Source: CAVVVS01 sp963751355
GTDB taxonomy: Bacteria > Bacteroidota > Ignavibacteria > Ignavibacteriales > Ignavibacteriaceae
Reading direction: 5' to 3'
Assembly: GCA_963751355.1 (NCBI GenBank)
Contig: CAVVVS010000061.1
Coordinates: forward strand, 55,059 to 119,058
DNA: 64,000 nt
The notes beneath the pieces are model-generated. The model was not told the origin of the DNA. It did no database searches and was given only the letters and a program-made list of their open reading frames with translations. The translations under genes and the position numbers were made by a program. Below, in pieces: positions 18,117 through 27,857 of the stretch. The number at the start of each line of letters is the position of its first letter. Within the stretch, counting starts at the first letter, position 1.

Positions 18117-20630
18117 CTATGATTGCGAGGATTCACCTGTATCCGATTTCTCTCTTTCTTCATGCTCAATATTGGCACTATTTTCTTCATCAATGAAAAC
18201 CAGTTCCTCCGCATTTTCAAAATGCTTAGCAATGATTTTCGATCCGTCCTTAAATGAACCTCTCAAGATTTCTTCGGCTAACGGATCTTCAACGTATTTT
18301 TGAATCGCACGTTTTAAAGGTCTTGCACCGTACTTTTGATCAAACCCTTTATCAACCAAAAAGTTTTTCGCTGATATATCCAGTTCTAATTCGAGTTTAT
18401 TCTCCTGAATATTTATGTACAGATCTTTTAACTCGATATCTATAATTTTTAATATATCCTCTCTTTCCAGGTTTCTGAAAACTATTGTTTCATCAACCCT
18501 ATTCAAGAACTCGGGGTTGAAAAGTTTTCGCATAGCTTCTTCAATAGTATTTTTCATACTAGTGTGCTGATTTTCTTTTGATTCAGCGCCAAACCCGAAA
18601 GAACCTATATTTTTAATATCACGTGCACCTATATTTGAAGTCATTATGAGAATAGTATTCCTGAAGTCCACTCTTCTTCCAAGACTATCGGTCAAAATAC
18701 CGTCATCTAGTACCTGCAGTAGAATACTGAAAATATCTGGATGGGCTTTTTCTATCTCATCGAAAAGTACAACGGAATAAGGTCTTCTTCTGACCTTCTC
18801 GGTTAATTGACCGCCTTCTTCATAACCGACGTATCCCGGAGGAGCGCCGACTAACCTTGATACTGAGAATTTTTCCATATACTCACTCATATCGAACCGA
18901 ATCAATGCATTATCCGAATCGAAAAGATAATGGGCAAGAGCTTTACAGAGCTCGGTCTTGCCGACACCAGTCGGGCCTAAGAAGATAAAACTCCCAATCG
19001 GTCTATTAGGATTCTTTAATCCTGCTCTCGTGCGTCTGATTGCCTTGGTCAATTTAGTAACTGCCTCATCCTGACCTACTATATATTCCTTCAGAGAATC
19101 TTCCATTTTCAGTAATTTTTCCGACTCAGTTTGGGCTACACGGTTTACCGGAATGCCTGTCATCATGGCAACAACAGTAGCTACATCTTCTTCAGTAACA
19201 TCATGAACTATATCTTTTGTACGTGCTTCCCATTCTCTTTTTGCTATTTCAAGATCCGATTGAAAATTACGCTCTTTATCTCTCAACCTGGCTGCTTCTT
19301 CATAATCCTGTCTTTTAACGACAGCAGCCTTTTCATGTCTAACCTTTTCTATTTCAGCTTCGAGGTCTAAAATATCCTGCGGAACTTCAAAATTACCCAT
19401 ATGAACTCTTGACCCGGCTTCATCAATCACATCAATTGCCTTATCAGGCAGATGCCTATCGGTAATATAACGGTTGCTTAATTTAACAGCCGAATCGATG
19501 GCACTCTTAGAGTATTTTACGTGATGGTGTTCCTCATACTTAAATTTAATATTATTTAATATCGTAATAGTTTCCTCGTAGCTAGGCGGTTCTACCATTA
19601 CCTTTTGAAATCTTCTATCTAAAGCACCATCGGTTTCAATATATTTTCGGTATTCATCAAGCGTGGTTGCACCTATGCATTGGATGTCGCCTCTGGCAAG
19701 AGCAGGTTTAAACATATTCGAAGCATCCAAAGATCCGGAAGCACCGCCGGCACCCACAATAGTATGAAGTTCGTCAATAAACAAAATTACGTCTTTTGCT
19801 TTTTCAAGTTCATTCATCAACGCTTTCATTCTCTCTTCAAATTGACCCCGGTATTTTGTTCCGGCAACCAATCCTGCCAGATCAAGTGTAACAACTCTCT
19901 TATCTTGCAATATTCTAGGCACTTTTTTCTGAACAATTCTTAATGCCAGCCCTTCTGCAATCGCAGTTTTCCCAACACCCGGTTCACCGATAAGCACAGG
20001 GTTATTTTTCTTTCTTCTGCTTAGGACCTGGGCAACTCTTTCAATTTCTTTTTCACGTCCGACAACGGGATCCAGTTTGTCGTCAATAGCCAGCTTTGTT
20101 AAATCCCTTCCAAAATTATCAAGCACAGGAGTTTTTGTCCTCTCAACTTTTTTATCCGGAGGTGGAATAGTTGCACCTGCATCTTTGGGATTTTTGGTAC
20201 TCAACATCGCATTTAACTCGGCACGAGCAGCATCATAGGAAACATTAAATTGATGAAGTATCTGTGTAGCAATATTGTCTTCATCTCTCAATAAAGAAAG
20301 CAACAAATGTTCTGTTCCTATCACATCGGCTTTGTAAATTTTAGATTCGATTTGAGTAATCTTTAAAACTTTTTCGGCTTGCTTTGTTAACGGAATATTC
20401 CCGATAGTAAGCGTTCCGCCCGAAGTTCTAACAGTATCTTCGATTGCCTTTTTCAATTTCATTAAATCACAGTCGAGGTTCCGTAAAATTCTAACAGCTA
20501 CCCCCTGTCCTTCACGGATAATTCCAAGGAGTAAATGTTCTGTTCCGATATAATCATGACCCAGCCTGAGAGCTTCCTCTCTGCTTAATCTGATTACATC
20601 CTGGAGCCTATCTGAAAAATTTCCATCCAT
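18117..20630 (-). CDS. clpC: ATP-dependent Clp protease ATPase subunit ClpC
   Basis: Hexameric AAA+ unfoldase that feeds substrates to ClpP. 837 aa: two Clp_N repeats (about 1-75 and 80-145, each with GTEHLLL), first AAA module with Walker A GEPGVGKT at 215-222, a UVR-type middle segment (DYEEAARLRDKE, about 430-445) that separates ClpC from ClpA/ClpB, and second AAA module with GPTGVGKTE and a C-terminal domain. The acidic tail is longer than usual. An AAGGGAAA ribosome site precedes the ATG. No CtsR/McsAB genes adjoin it, unlike in Firmicutes, and no CIRCE element is seen upstream. Confidence 0.97.
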   Translation of the reverse strand: MDGNFSDRLQDVIRLSREEALRLGHDYIGTEHLLLGIIREGQGVAVRILRNLDCDLMKLKKAIEDTVRTSGGTLTIGNIPLTKQAEKVLKITQIESKIYKADVIGTEHLLLSLLRDEDNIATQILHQFNVSYDAARAELNAMLSTKNPKDAGATIPPPDKKVERTKTPVLDNFGRDLTKLAIDDKLDPVVGREKEIERVAQVLSRRKKNNPVLIGEPGVGKTAIAEGLALRIVQKKVPRILQDKRVVTLDLAGLVAGTKYRGQFEERMKALMNELEKAKDVILFIDELHTIVGAGGASGSLDASNMFKPALARGDIQCIGATTLDEYRKYIETDGALDRRFQKVMVEPPSYEETITILNNIKFKYEEHHHVKYSKSAIDSAVKLSNRYITDRHLPDKAIDVIDEAGSRVHMGNFEVPQDILDLEAEIEKVRHEKAAVVKRQDYEEAARLRDKERNFQSDLEIAKREWEARTKDIVHDVTEEDVATVVAMMTGIPVNRVAQTESEKLLKMEDSLKEYIVGQDEAVTKLTKAIRRTRAGLKNPNRPIGSFIFLGPTGVGKTELCKALAHYLFDSDNALIRFDMSEYMEKFSVSRLVGAPPGYVGYEEGGQLTEKVRRRPYSVVLFDEIEKAHPDIFSILLQVLDDGILTDSLGRRVDFRNTILIMTSNIGARDIKNIGSFGFGAESKENQHTSMKNTIEEAMRKLFNPEFLNRVDETIVFRNLEREDILKIIDIELKDLYINIQENKLELELDISAKNFLVDKGFDQKYGARPLKRAIQKYVEDPLAEEILRGSFKDGSKIIAKHFENAEELVFIDEENSANIEHEEREKSDTGESSQS

Positions 20631-21322
20631 AATTTTTCCCTTAATTCAAATGTTTTCTATAAAGAGAAACATAAAATTTGTTAATTACGTTTCATTCTAA
20701 TATATAAATTGATTATTCCTCAATCAAGATAACACTATATCGCTAAATTTGCTCAAACATTCAGTAATTCACAATACAAATTTAACCAATTTCCTTCAAT
20801 AACGTTCAAAACCTCGTTTATATGTGATGAGCGGTAACTTTTTACACCATCGAGTGTAAATAAAATCGACAATGTTCACATTTCTATAAATATACCAAAT
20901 ATTGTTCCACGGATTATCGGAATAATCAACAGTTTATACTTGTTCCCGCAACTATATGTTTCAAAGAAGAGTATTCGGTAGACCTAATGGTCCAATAGGA
21001 ATAAAATAAACAAACTTATAAATCACAGTAATTCATCCTCTTACATTTGTAAAAATATAAAAATTTAACACCATTCAAAACATTTATATGATTTTATGCA
21101 TTTTCTTCGAAACAAGCTTTTAGAATAGTGAGGGTTTATTAGTGTAAAAATTATCTAAATTTAGAACCCTCTGTAAAATAATGTTGTTACATCATCCATT
21201 TTAAAAGATTGGACGAATTAATCATCGATACTATATTTCAGTTTTATAGTCCGTTTATAATTTGCTTAATGAATAAATAAGTATTAAAATTAGTTACAGT
21301 TTAATTTAATTTGGAGAAAATA
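20631..21322. other. Long divergent intergenic region between clpC and floA
   Basis: Gap of 692 bases, very AT-rich, holding the promoters of clpC and floA. One perfect 7-6-7 inverted repeat is listed separately. Similar half-sites (TTAACACCATT near 21067 and AGTGTAAAAAT near 21141) are scattered nearby. I see no open frame with protein-like content and no RNA gene. Confidence 0.45.
20841..20860. promoter_or_regulatory. Possible operator: TTTACAC-N6-GTGTAAA palindrome
   Basis: Perfect 7-bp inverted repeat with a 6-base centre (CATCGA), 210 bases upstream of clpC and 460 upstream of floA. The dyad size suits a dimeric helix-turn-helix repressor or activator. It does not match the HrcA/CIRCE or CtsR sites known for clp genes. 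Confidence 0.4.
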
Positions 21323-22318
21323 ATGGAAGCGCTTACCGGATTGTCCATCGTGATCATTATCGCAGTAGTTTTTTTGCTGATCTTGCTTGTTTATTATGTT
21401 CCTATCGGACTTTTTATAACTGCGTACTTTTCGGGTGTTAAACTAAATATATTTAAAGATTTAGTAGGAATGAGGCTGAGAAAAGTGCCGCCCGTTATTA
21501 TCGTAAGAAGCATGATTACTGCCATTAAAGCAGGGATTAAAATTGAACAGCCCAATTTAGAGGCACATTATTTAGCCGGGGGAAATGTAATTAAAGTCAT
21601 ACAGGCACTGGTTTCAGCTGATAAGGCAAATTTGGGACTATCGTTTGAACGTGCCGCTGCAATTGACCTGGCAGGACGCGACGTACTTGAAGCCGTCAAA
21701 ATGTCTGTACTTCCAAAAGTCATCGAAACACCGCTTGTGGCGGCAATGGCTAAAGACGGGATTCAGCTTAAAGCAATCGCACGTATTACTGTGAGAGCAA
21801 ATATCGAAAGATTAGTCGGCGGAGCCGGAGAAGCGACTATACTTGCCCGTGTGGGTGAAGGAATTGTTTCTACAATCGGCTCTAGCGATAGTCACAAAGA
21901 AGTTCTGGAAAATCCCGATAAAATTTCTAAAAGCGTTCTTTCAAAAGGTCTTGATTCGGGCACTGCATTTGAGATATTATCAATCGATATAGCGGATGTT
22001 GATGTCGGAACAAATATAGGTGCTAAGTTGCAAGCCGATCAAGCAGAAGCAGATCTGAAAATTGCCCGAGCCAAAGCAGAAGAAAGACGCGCCGCGGCAG
22101 TTGCACTCGAACAAGAGATGATCGCAGAAGTCTCAAGACAGCGGGCAAAGGTGGTAGAAGCGGAAGCTGAAGTTCCCCGCGCTATGGCTGAAGCTTTCAG
22201 AGCCGGAAAATTAGGCGTAATGGATTATTATAATATGAAAAACATTATGGCTGATACTCAAATGCGTGAATCGATAGCTAAGCCGGAACAAAAGAAGGAA
22301 AAAGGACCAAATGAATAA
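21323..22318 (+). CDS. floA: Flotillin-like membrane protein FloA
   Basis: SPFH-related scaffold of functional membrane microdomains, 331 aa. An N-terminal membrane hairpin (about 5-35) is followed by the highly conserved UPF0365/YqfA body: LEAHYLAGGNV, FERAAAIDLAGRDVLEAV, ERLVGGAGE, EGIVSTIGSS and a coiled-coil stretch of QAEADLKIARAKAEERRA. A frame exists from a TTG at 21311, but a GGAG site 7 bases before the ATG at 21323 fixes the start there. FloA often pairs with NfeD; here the next gene instead encodes a small membrane-anchored acidic protein, overlapping by 8 bases. Confidence 0.96.
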   Translation: MEALTGLSIVIIIAVVFLLILLVYYVPIGLFITAYFSGVKLNIFKDLVGMRLRKVPPVIIVRSMITAIKAGIKIEQPNLEAHYLAGGNVIKVIQALVSADKANLGLSFERAAAIDLAGRDVLEAVKMSVLPKVIETPLVAAMAKDGIQLKAIARITVRANIERLVGGAGEATILARVGEGIVSTIGSSDSHKEVLENPDKISKSVLSKGLDSGTAFEILSIDIADVDVGTNIGAKLQADQAEADLKIARAKAEERRAAAVALEQEMIAEVSRQRAKVVEAEAEVPRAMAEAFRAGKLGVMDYYNMKNIMADTQMRESIAKPEQKKEKGPNE

Positions 22319-22879
22319 TGATTTCTTTAATATATTAATCATCATTTTTGTTATTATTAGTATTCTCAGTTCGATATTTAAAAAAGAGGGGCTCCCAAAC
22401 CACCGGTACCGGAGAGCGCCAAGGATAATGATGATGAGATAGACATATCTAGTTATCCGAGGTATGATACACAAACGGGAGATGATAACAATGAAATATT
22501 AAATGAAATTGAAACTTTATTCAAAGGTGATACCGCGCAGTCTCCACAGACGGAGAATAAACGAACTAAGATTGAAAGTCAAACGGTGAAGAGAGAGAGG
22601 AAAAATATTCCGGCTGATGATCGCGGTATTTCTACATATGACAGCACAAATTATTCACGCAGCAACAACGACGATAATCTCTTGAGCAAAGGTATAAGAA
22701 AAATTGATTCAAAAATAGAACAAGAATCAAAAAATTTTGAAATGCTTTTGGCCAGGCAGATGGATACGGAAAACGTAGTTACTAAAGGGATAAAAAGTCA
22801 ACTTAGAAATCCGAAGTCACTTAAAGAATTTATTGCAATATCTGAAATATTAGGAAAGCCAAAAGCACTGAGTAGATGA
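22311..22879 (+). CDS. Membrane-anchored acidic hypothetical protein, interrupted by a frameshift
   Basis: An ATG at 22311, inside the end of floA and 5 bases after an AAGGA site, opens a frame encoding an N-terminal membrane helix (DFFNILIIIFVIISILSSIFKK). That frame dies at a TAG near 22440. A second frame, open from about 22382 to 22879, continues with GAPKPPVPESAKDNDDEID and an acidic/coiled tail ending EILGKPKALSR. One extra base in the A6 or G4 run at 22380-22391 joins them into a protein of about 190 aa, so the sequence has probably lost one base. The second frame cannot start before 22382 because of a stop at 22379. Stop overlaps the helicase start (ATGA). Confidence 0.7.
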
Positions 22880-24882
22880 TACAAAAAAAATATACTTTAA
22901 AAAGACTTAAAGACAATACGGGCTTTGAACGAAAACATTTTGACGAAGCCCGTTTCGTTATTAATTATAAACAAGAATTGAATGAAGCACAATATAATGC
23001 CGCTGCTTCAATAGAGGGTGCATATTTAATAATAGCTGGTGCCGGGACAGGAAAAACACGAACACTGGTTTACAGGGTTGCACGTCTCATTGAAATTGGA
23101 TATGATCCAAAAACAATTTTACTGCTGACTTTTACCCGGAAAGCAGCTAACGAAATGATGAACCGTGCCGCTCTTCTTCTGGACGATAGATGTTCAAAAA
23201 TAAACGGAGGCACTTTCCATTCGTTTGCTAATCTTACTCTGCGCAAATATGCAAAAGCCGTCGGACTTGATCCTTCTTTTACTATTTTGGACCAAAGCGA
23301 CAGCGAGGACGTAATTAATTTAATTCGTTCACAAGCAGGTTTCATCAGTAAGCAAAAAAGGTTCCCCAATAAAAGAACTCTCGGAAAAGTTTTCAGTTTA
23401 AATGTGAATACCGGTAAAAGCGTAGAAGATATTATCAACAAAGATTATCCTCATTTTTTGGATGATATCGATAAAATTCTTGACATTCAAAATGTTTATT
23501 ACAATTACAAGTACAAGAATAATCTTCTAGATTATGACGATCTGCTGATCTTTCTGAAGAAATTTTTGGAAGATTTAAGCCCAGCTGCCAGATCTCTTCT
23601 CAATTCAATTAAGTTTGTAATGGTTGACGAATACCAGGATACAAATAAACTTCAAGCAGATATAGTAAAAGCACTTGCTCAACTGGATCATAATGTTATG
23701 GTGGTGGGTGATGATTCACAATCGATTTATGCTTTTCGCGGGGCTAACTTCAAAAACATAATGGATTTCCCTGAGCTTTTCCCCGGTTCAAAAATAATTA
23801 AGCTGGAAGAAAATTATAGAAGCGTTCAGCCGATACTAGATTTCACAAATCATATCATCGACGGTTCCGTGGAAAAATATTCGAAACATCTTTATACCAG
23901 GATAACCGGAGGAACACTACCCAACATAGTGGCAGCAACAAATGAAAATTTACAATCTAAGTTTATTGTGGAAAAAATACTCGAATTAAGCGAAGAAGGC
24001 ATTTCGCTAAGTGATATAGCAGTTTTGTTCCGCTCGTCATTTTTTTCATTCGATCTTGAAATTGAACTAGGTAAAGCCAACATCCCCTTTCAAAAATTCG
24101 GCGGAATGAAGTTTATTGAAACTGCTCACATAAAAGATGTTCTGGCTTTTTTACGTATTGCCGCAAATCCTAAAGATGTAGTGAGCTGGTACAGGGTTTT
24201 ATTGCTTCATGAAGGTGTGGGACCTAAAACAGCTCAAAAAATATTAGATGATCTTTCGATCGCGAAACTCAGCATAAAAGCAAATCCGGAAAATATCAAA
24301 AAGTTTAAGTACAATGATAATATTGCAAAACTATTTCAAGTATTGTTTAAGCTGCATACGGAAAAATCATCACCGACGGATAAAGCAGAACTTGTATTAG
24401 ATTATTATCATCCTTTTTTCAAAGGGAAATACGATGATTTTAACAAACGTAAGAAGGACCTGGACATATTTGTGAACATAACAGAAAATTACCAGTCGCT
24501 CGACAGCTTTCTTTCTGACATGGCAATTGAACCTATGATTGACAGCGTGATAGACATGGAAGATACTGATAAAGAGGATGAGTATGTTACTCTTTCAACA
24601 ATACACTCTGCAAAAGGATTAGAGTGGCATTCCGTCTTTATTATTCATGCGGTAGAAGGATTCTTTCCATCCAGTAGATCAGCAGAAAGCACGGAATCCC
24701 TTGAAGAAGAACGAAGACTAATGTACGTTGCGTCTACAAGAGCAAAACAAAATCTTTTTGTCACTTATCCTATGAATTTGTACGATAGAGAAGCAGGTAC
24801 AACCATTTCGAAACCCTCCCGTTTCATCTCTGAAATGAAATCTGAGCTTGCCGAGGGATGGCTGCTTGAGGAAGAATATTAG
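22876..24882 (+). CDS. UvrD/PcrA-type superfamily 1 DNA helicase
   Basis: ATP-dependent 3'-5' helicase of 668 aa. Motif I GAGTGKTRTL, Ia LLTFTRKAANEMM, II VDEYQDT, III VVGDDSQSIYAFRGA, IV EENYRS, V TIHSAKGLEW and VI EERRLMYVASTRA are all intact. Slightly shorter than PcrA/UvrD because the C-terminal tail is short. It starts with an ATGA overlap on the frameshifted membrane protein gene, so floA, that gene and this helicase form one operon, an unexpected pairing of a membrane scaffold with a repair helicase. Confidence 0.94.
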   Translation: MIQKKYTLKRLKDNTGFERKHFDEARFVINYKQELNEAQYNAAASIEGAYLIIAGAGTGKTRTLVYRVARLIEIGYDPKTILLLTFTRKAANEMMNRAALLLDDRCSKINGGTFHSFANLTLRKYAKAVGLDPSFTILDQSDSEDVINLIRSQAGFISKQKRFPNKRTLGKVFSLNVNTGKSVEDIINKDYPHFLDDIDKILDIQNVYYNYKYKNNLLDYDDLLIFLKKFLEDLSPAARSLLNSIKFVMVDEYQDTNKLQADIVKALAQLDHNVMVVGDDSQSIYAFRGANFKNIMDFPELFPGSKIIKLEENYRSVQPILDFTNHIIDGSVEKYSKHLYTRITGGTLPNIVAATNENLQSKFIVEKILELSEEGISLSDIAVLFRSSFFSFDLEIELGKANIPFQKFGGMKFIETAHIKDVLAFLRIAANPKDVVSWYRVLLLHEGVGPKTAQKILDDLSIAKLSIKANPENIKKFKYNDNIAKLFQVLFKLHTEKSSPTDKAELVLDYYHPFFKGKYDDFNKRKKDLDIFVNITENYQSLDSFLSDMAIEPMIDSVIDMEDTDKEDEYVTLSTIHSAKGLEWHSVFIIHAVEGFFPSSRSAESTESLEEERRLMYVASTRAKQNLFVTYPMNLYDREAGTTISKPSRFISEMKSELAEGWLLEEEY

Positions 24883-25214
24883 ATTGATGGATGATTGAAT
24901 TGTTAAATTTTTATGGTTTTATTTTAGATGAGCAGATATGTTACTTTGAATTTTAGAATTAGAGAAATTTGAAATAATTCATTGGAAATTGAACCAGATT
25001 AAATCACATAACATGCAATAATTGAAATATCATAAATACACAGTTGTTCATTTTTATGTCCATCTGTAAAATCTATGTAATCAGTGTGTCACTTTGTTTA
25101 CCCAACTAATTTATAATTTGCAATGGAAACCGATTCCTATTCCACAGTCTTTAAGTTCATTTGGCAAGTGAATCTTAACTATTATTTTTCTTTTCAAAAC
25201 TTATTCCGAGTATT
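24883..25214. other. Intergenic region
   Basis: Gap of 332 bases after the helicase gene. It contains a degenerate dispersed repeat (25068-25095) and is otherwise AT-rich. No intrinsic terminator with a clean T tail and no coding frame was seen. Confidence 0.4.
25068..25095. repeat. Degenerate dispersed repeat, copy 2
   Basis: ATCTGTAAAATCTATG followed by GTAATCAGTGTG is related by eye to 17601-17645. The match is imperfect, so this is only a probable repeat pair. Confidence 0.3.
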
Positions 25215-26293
25215 ATGAACTCAGCCGCATTAATTATAATATTACTATTTATCTCCGCAAATCTGGTAATTTTCTTTTCTTTATCAAAGTTATTTCGACA
25301 TTGGAGTTCAACAAAAGATCAGGTTAAAATTTCAATTATAACAGCTGCAAAAAATGAAAGTGTAAATATTCATACTTTCATAGAATCACTGCGAACGCAG
25401 AATTACTCTTCCGAAAATTTTGAAGTCATTATTGTCGATGATAATTCTTCCGATGATACATTTTACAAATCAGAGCAATTAATTAGCAGGTTAAAAAATT
25501 TTAGGCTCATAAAAGCCGTTGAAAAAAAATTCCCGGGCAAAAAGGGTGCTTTGGATATAGGGATTAAAAACTCAAATTTTCCTTATATAATGATAACGGA
25601 TGCCGATTGTCAGCCGAAATCGAATTGGTTAAAATCATTTTCACAAAAATTTGCTGAAGGTTATGATTTTCTTTTTGGAGTGGCACCATTCTTTACCAAT
25701 AAATCATTCGCCGGTAGAATTGCACGCTTTGAAAATTTGCGGACCTCAATATTAACATTTGCAGCCGCGGGATTTGCTCTGCCCTACTCTGCTGCAGCCA
25801 GAAGTTTCGGATTTAAAAAGAATCCTTTGTAAAATTGGATGGATATTCCAATACAATTGAGACTCTCAGTGGCGACGACGATCTCTTATTAAGAGAAGCC
25901 GTTAAAAATAATTTAAAAATTGGAACAATTATTAGCTCTGAAGCTTTTGTTTATTCCAACCCAAGAGATAATATCAAAGATTATATCCAGCAGAAATCGC
26001 GGCACATCTCAACTTCTTTTCATTATTTATTCAAACATAAATTGATATTAGGTTTCTGGCATATCATAAATTTGATTTTACTTTTCTCTCCGCTGCTTAT
26101 GTTTTTAAGTCAATCATTCTTTCTTCTGTTTGTGATGAAAATTATCATTGATGAAATTTTAATATCCATTTTTAAAAAAAGATTTGGCTACAATTTTAAT
26201 CTGTTTGAAATTATTTATCTTCAGGTTATCTATGAAGTTTTTATAATTATAAATTTCTTCGCAGCAAAATTCACGAAAATCGAATGGAAGTAG
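25215..26293 (+). CDS. Family 2 glycosyltransferase, interrupted by a frameshift
   Basis: Inverting membrane glycosyltransferase of about 360 aa split into frames 25215-25832 and 25835-26293. The first part has an N-terminal membrane helix, ITAAKNES, VDDNSSDD and the DxD-like DADC. The second has GDDDLLLREAV and QQKSRH (the ED and QxxRW-like motifs of GT2) and two or three C-terminal helices. At 25826-25829 the sequence CCTTTGTAA stops the first frame. One more T would give NPFVKLDGYSN and restore a single protein, so one base seems lost from a T run. The methyltransferase gene overlaps its end by 10 bases. Probably makes a surface glycan or glycolipid. Confidence 0.82.
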
Positions 26294-27105
26294 AAACAAA
26301 AATACCCTGGCTGGATCCCAAACATCCTAATTATGATAGATGGAAGCGATCGCGCAAACTCGCTATTGATAGGGGGAAATTTGTCAAATCCGTTATTGAA
26401 CAACATATAGGTTGTAACCAATTAAAGATATTGGATTTCGGATCAGGCGAAGGCGGTACTACAGCGGTTTTTTCGGCAGATAATTTTGTAATCAGCTTAG
26501 ATATTAGTTTGGTTAGGCTGCAGCGGCAGACAAAATTAGGCAGCAACCTCTCTAGGGTAAACGGAGATGCGCTTCTTGCTCCGTTTCATGCTCAATCTTT
26601 TGACTTAATAATATTGCAGGATGTAATTGAACATCTTTCCAACAGTGAGGAAATAATTTTAGCACTGCACAAATTATTAAATAGGGACGGTATTGTTTAT
26701 CTGAGTACTCCGAATAAATATTCCATTTTTAATTTAATTGCCGATCCTCACTGGGGGTTACCGGTTGTTTCAATCTTAAAAAGGAAAACCATCAAAAAAT
26801 ATTTTTTGAAAAATTTCAGGCAGAAGGATTATAACAGAACGGATATTGCGCAATTATTAACCCTAAAACAATTGGCGAGTTTATTTGCTGGTAAATTCGA
26901 ATGGCAGTTGAATACTGTTTATTCGCTCAAGCAATTGTTAGCCGGGAATAAAGGAATAGTTTGGAGCAGTTTCCATTTAATATTGTTGAGTGTAATAAAA
27001 AAACTGAAACTCGATAAAATCATCTTAAAAATTGCCAATGATAAATCTGGTATTATAAATAGATATTTCAACCCTACTTTCTATTTCATTCTGAAAAAAG
27101 TATAA
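26284..27105 (+). CDS. Class I SAM-dependent methyltransferase
   Basis: Methyltransferase of 273 aa. SAM-binding motif I is ILDFGSGEGG (about residue 49), the acidic end of strand 2 is SLDIS, and motifs LILQDVIEHL and GIVYLSTPN are typical of the UbiE/methyltransferase-11 type group acting on small molecules or sugars. It overlaps the glycosyltransferase gene by 10 bases, so it probably modifies the same surface glycan or lipid. A C-terminal region of about 90 residues lacks a recognised motif. Confidence 0.85.
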   Translation: MEVETKIPWLDPKHPNYDRWKRSRKLAIDRGKFVKSVIEQHIGCNQLKILDFGSGEGGTTAVFSADNFVISLDISLVRLQRQTKLGSNLSRVNGDALLAPFHAQSFDLIILQDVIEHLSNSEEIILALHKLLNRDGIVYLSTPNKYSIFNLIADPHWGLPVVSILKRKTIKKYFLKNFRQKDYNRTDIAQLLTLKQLASLFAGKFEWQLNTVYSLKQLLAGNKGIVWSSFHLILLSVIKKLKLDKIILKIANDKSGIINRYFNPTFYFILKKV

Positions 27106-27418
27106 GACTCTCATACCAGCATGCTGATGTTTAAACTCATATTAAATTCCCAAATGTGTGTGATTTTTTTTTAAAATTAATGGGAAACAGATCGGATGGA
27201 TTTTCACAGATCAAAATATTACTGGGCCTTCTCCATATATTAATGAGATTTTAAGTAAAGAATAACACTGTTGAAAAAAAATTAATGGACATCATGGTTA
27301 GATTTATATGCCTTAAAAGAATTCCAAATATAAATAAACTTCAATAAACTCCAATTTTTAATTTGATTTATAAATCAAAAGATATATTTTTATTCTTTAC
27401 TTTTAATTGTGGGAGCAT
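27106..27418. other. Intergenic region before the salvage genes
   Basis: Gap of about 310 bases, AT-rich. A short frame reading TDQNITGPSPYINEILSKE (27213-27269) is protein-like and could be the end of a lost gene, but it is too short to assign. No terminator or RNA gene is evident. Confidence 0.35.
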
Positions 27419-27811
27419 ATGAATCACCAGGAATTAGCGGAAAAAGCCATTCAAGCCAAAGCCGTCGCACATCCCCCCTACTCAAACTTTCATGTGGGCG
27501 CTGCATTGTTAACTGAAGAAAACAAGCTTTACCTCGGCGGAAATATTGAAACCCCTTCGTATAGTCTTACAATATGCGCAGAGAGGACGGCGGTATTCAA
27601 AGCTTTTTCCGAAGGAGAGAGAAAGTTCAAAGCAATTGCTATTGCCAGCGATGCACCCGGATTTTGTCCGCCGTGCGGATCATGCCGCCAGGTTTTATTA
27701 GATCTCTGCGGAGATATTGACGTAATTATGATAAATCAAAAAAAAGAATTAAAAGTAATGAAATTGACAGAATTGATCCCGTTCGCTTTCGGGGATAAAG
27801 ATTTAAAATAA
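27419..27811 (+). CDS. cdd: Cytidine deaminase
   Basis: Zinc enzyme deaminating cytidine/deoxycytidine to uridine/deoxyuridine. 130 aa, normal for the short homotetrameric type. Zinc ligands Cys53, Cys86 and Cys89 and proton-shuttle Glu55 lie in ICAERTAV and PPCGSCRQ. The frame could start at a TTG at 27407, but GGGAG 5 bases before the ATG at 27419 decides the start. First gene of a nucleoside salvage group: cdd, tdk, nupC, punA. Confidence 0.95.
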   Translation: MNHQELAEKAIQAKAVAHPPYSNFHVGAALLTEENKLYLGGNIETPSYSLTICAERTAVFKAFSEGERKFKAIAIASDAPGFCPPCGSCRQVLLDLCGDIDVIMINQKKELKVMKLTELIPFAFGDKDLK

Positions 27812-27857
27812 AACGCAAATTTAATTATTCTAATTATAATAAATAATATAAAAAACT

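Noticed and set aside
22377..22392. Programmed -1 frameshift on TTTAAAAAAG in the gene after floA
   Set aside because: In the reading frame the site is TTT AAA AAA G, so tandem slippage would put a mismatched TAA under the P-site tRNA. Not excluded as polymerase slippage, but a missing base is more likely.
25820..25840. Programmed -1 frameshift as explanation of the split glycosyltransferase
   Set aside because: CCTTTGTAA has no X-XXY-YYZ slippery heptamer and no GT2 enzyme is known to use one; a lost T is simpler.
27213..27269. Short protein-like frame TDQNITGPSPYINEILSKE before cdd
   Set aside because: Only about 19 codons to a stop and no second supporting motif; could be chance or a tiny remnant, so not listed as a gene.
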